From Rhynchopus sp. YZ270_cl-10 (taxonomy: Eukaryota > Euglenozoa > Diplonemea > Diplonemida > Diplonemidae), in the NCBI GenBank assembly GCA_964035575.1, contig OZ037923.1:186001-250000 (forward strand): 64,000 nucleotides of DNA, read 5' to 3'. Positions 63,939-64,000 of the stretch are shown here, piece by piece. The position numbers and the translations under genes are program-made. Numbering within the stretch: position 1 is the first letter of the stretch; each line of letters begins with the position of its first letter. The notes under the pieces were generated by a model. The model did not search any database. It was not told the origin of the DNA and saw only the letters and a program-made list of their open reading frames with translations.

Positions 63939-64000
63939 CTGTGTATGGGAATAATACGTTATCTATCAATTCTTTTTTTTGGAAATTCAAGATTCGGTAT

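Overview
The window looks like nuclear DNA of a euglenozoan, most likely a diplonemid. Every supportable host gene is on the minus strand. Most starts lie 7-45 nt downstream of a pyrimidine tract ending in AG, the layout expected for spliced-leader trans-splicing of polycistronic transcripts. Two genes also carry ordinary GT-AG cis-introns (about 90-440 nt), which argues against a kinetoplastid. A PTS1-tagged (glycosome/peroxisome-type) ether-lipid enzyme, PPR proteins, a protein with kinetoplastid-like repeats of about 55 residues and VIPER-like tyrosine-recombinase retrotransposons fit the same picture. The assignment is inference: no rRNA, tRNA or spliced-leader gene is visible.

Layout. 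0-5 kb: two leucine-rich-repeat genes (the first runs off the left edge) and a repeat protein. 5-16.1 kb: gene-free, filled by short inverted-repeat elements, including a piggyBac-like element nested in another TIR element and a chain of three large palindromes. 16.4-30.0 kb: tyrosine-recombinase retroelements in (GA)n tracts: one incomplete copy, one copy of a second family, and one copy that looks whole with split direct repeats. 30-37.4 kb: more foldback/TIR elements, several with arrays of an 8-bp unit or protein-like passenger sequence. 37.5-40.6 kb: a beta-propeller-like gene and a PPR gene. 40.7-49.3 kb: gene-free repeats including a 2.6-kb foldback. 49.3-64 kb: a dense minus-strand cluster with a fatty acyl-CoA reductase-like/DHAP acyltransferase fusion, a second PPR gene, a tandem pair of near-identical genes, a poly(ADP-ribose) glycohydrolase-like gene and a coiled-coil gene leaving the right edge.

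How the genes relate. Five genes (two LRR, one propeller-like, two ankyrin-like) start with a similar domain of about 70-80 residues that looks ubiquitin-like and ends in L-x-[AS]-G-D-x-V-x-V; the downstream repeat type differs. The fused acyltransferase gene joins two activities associated with ether-lipid synthesis and ends in -AKL. The PPR proteins are probably mitochondrial RNA factors.

Limits. Introns, trans-splice sites and repeat boundaries were read by eye; percent identities were not computed and no database was searched.
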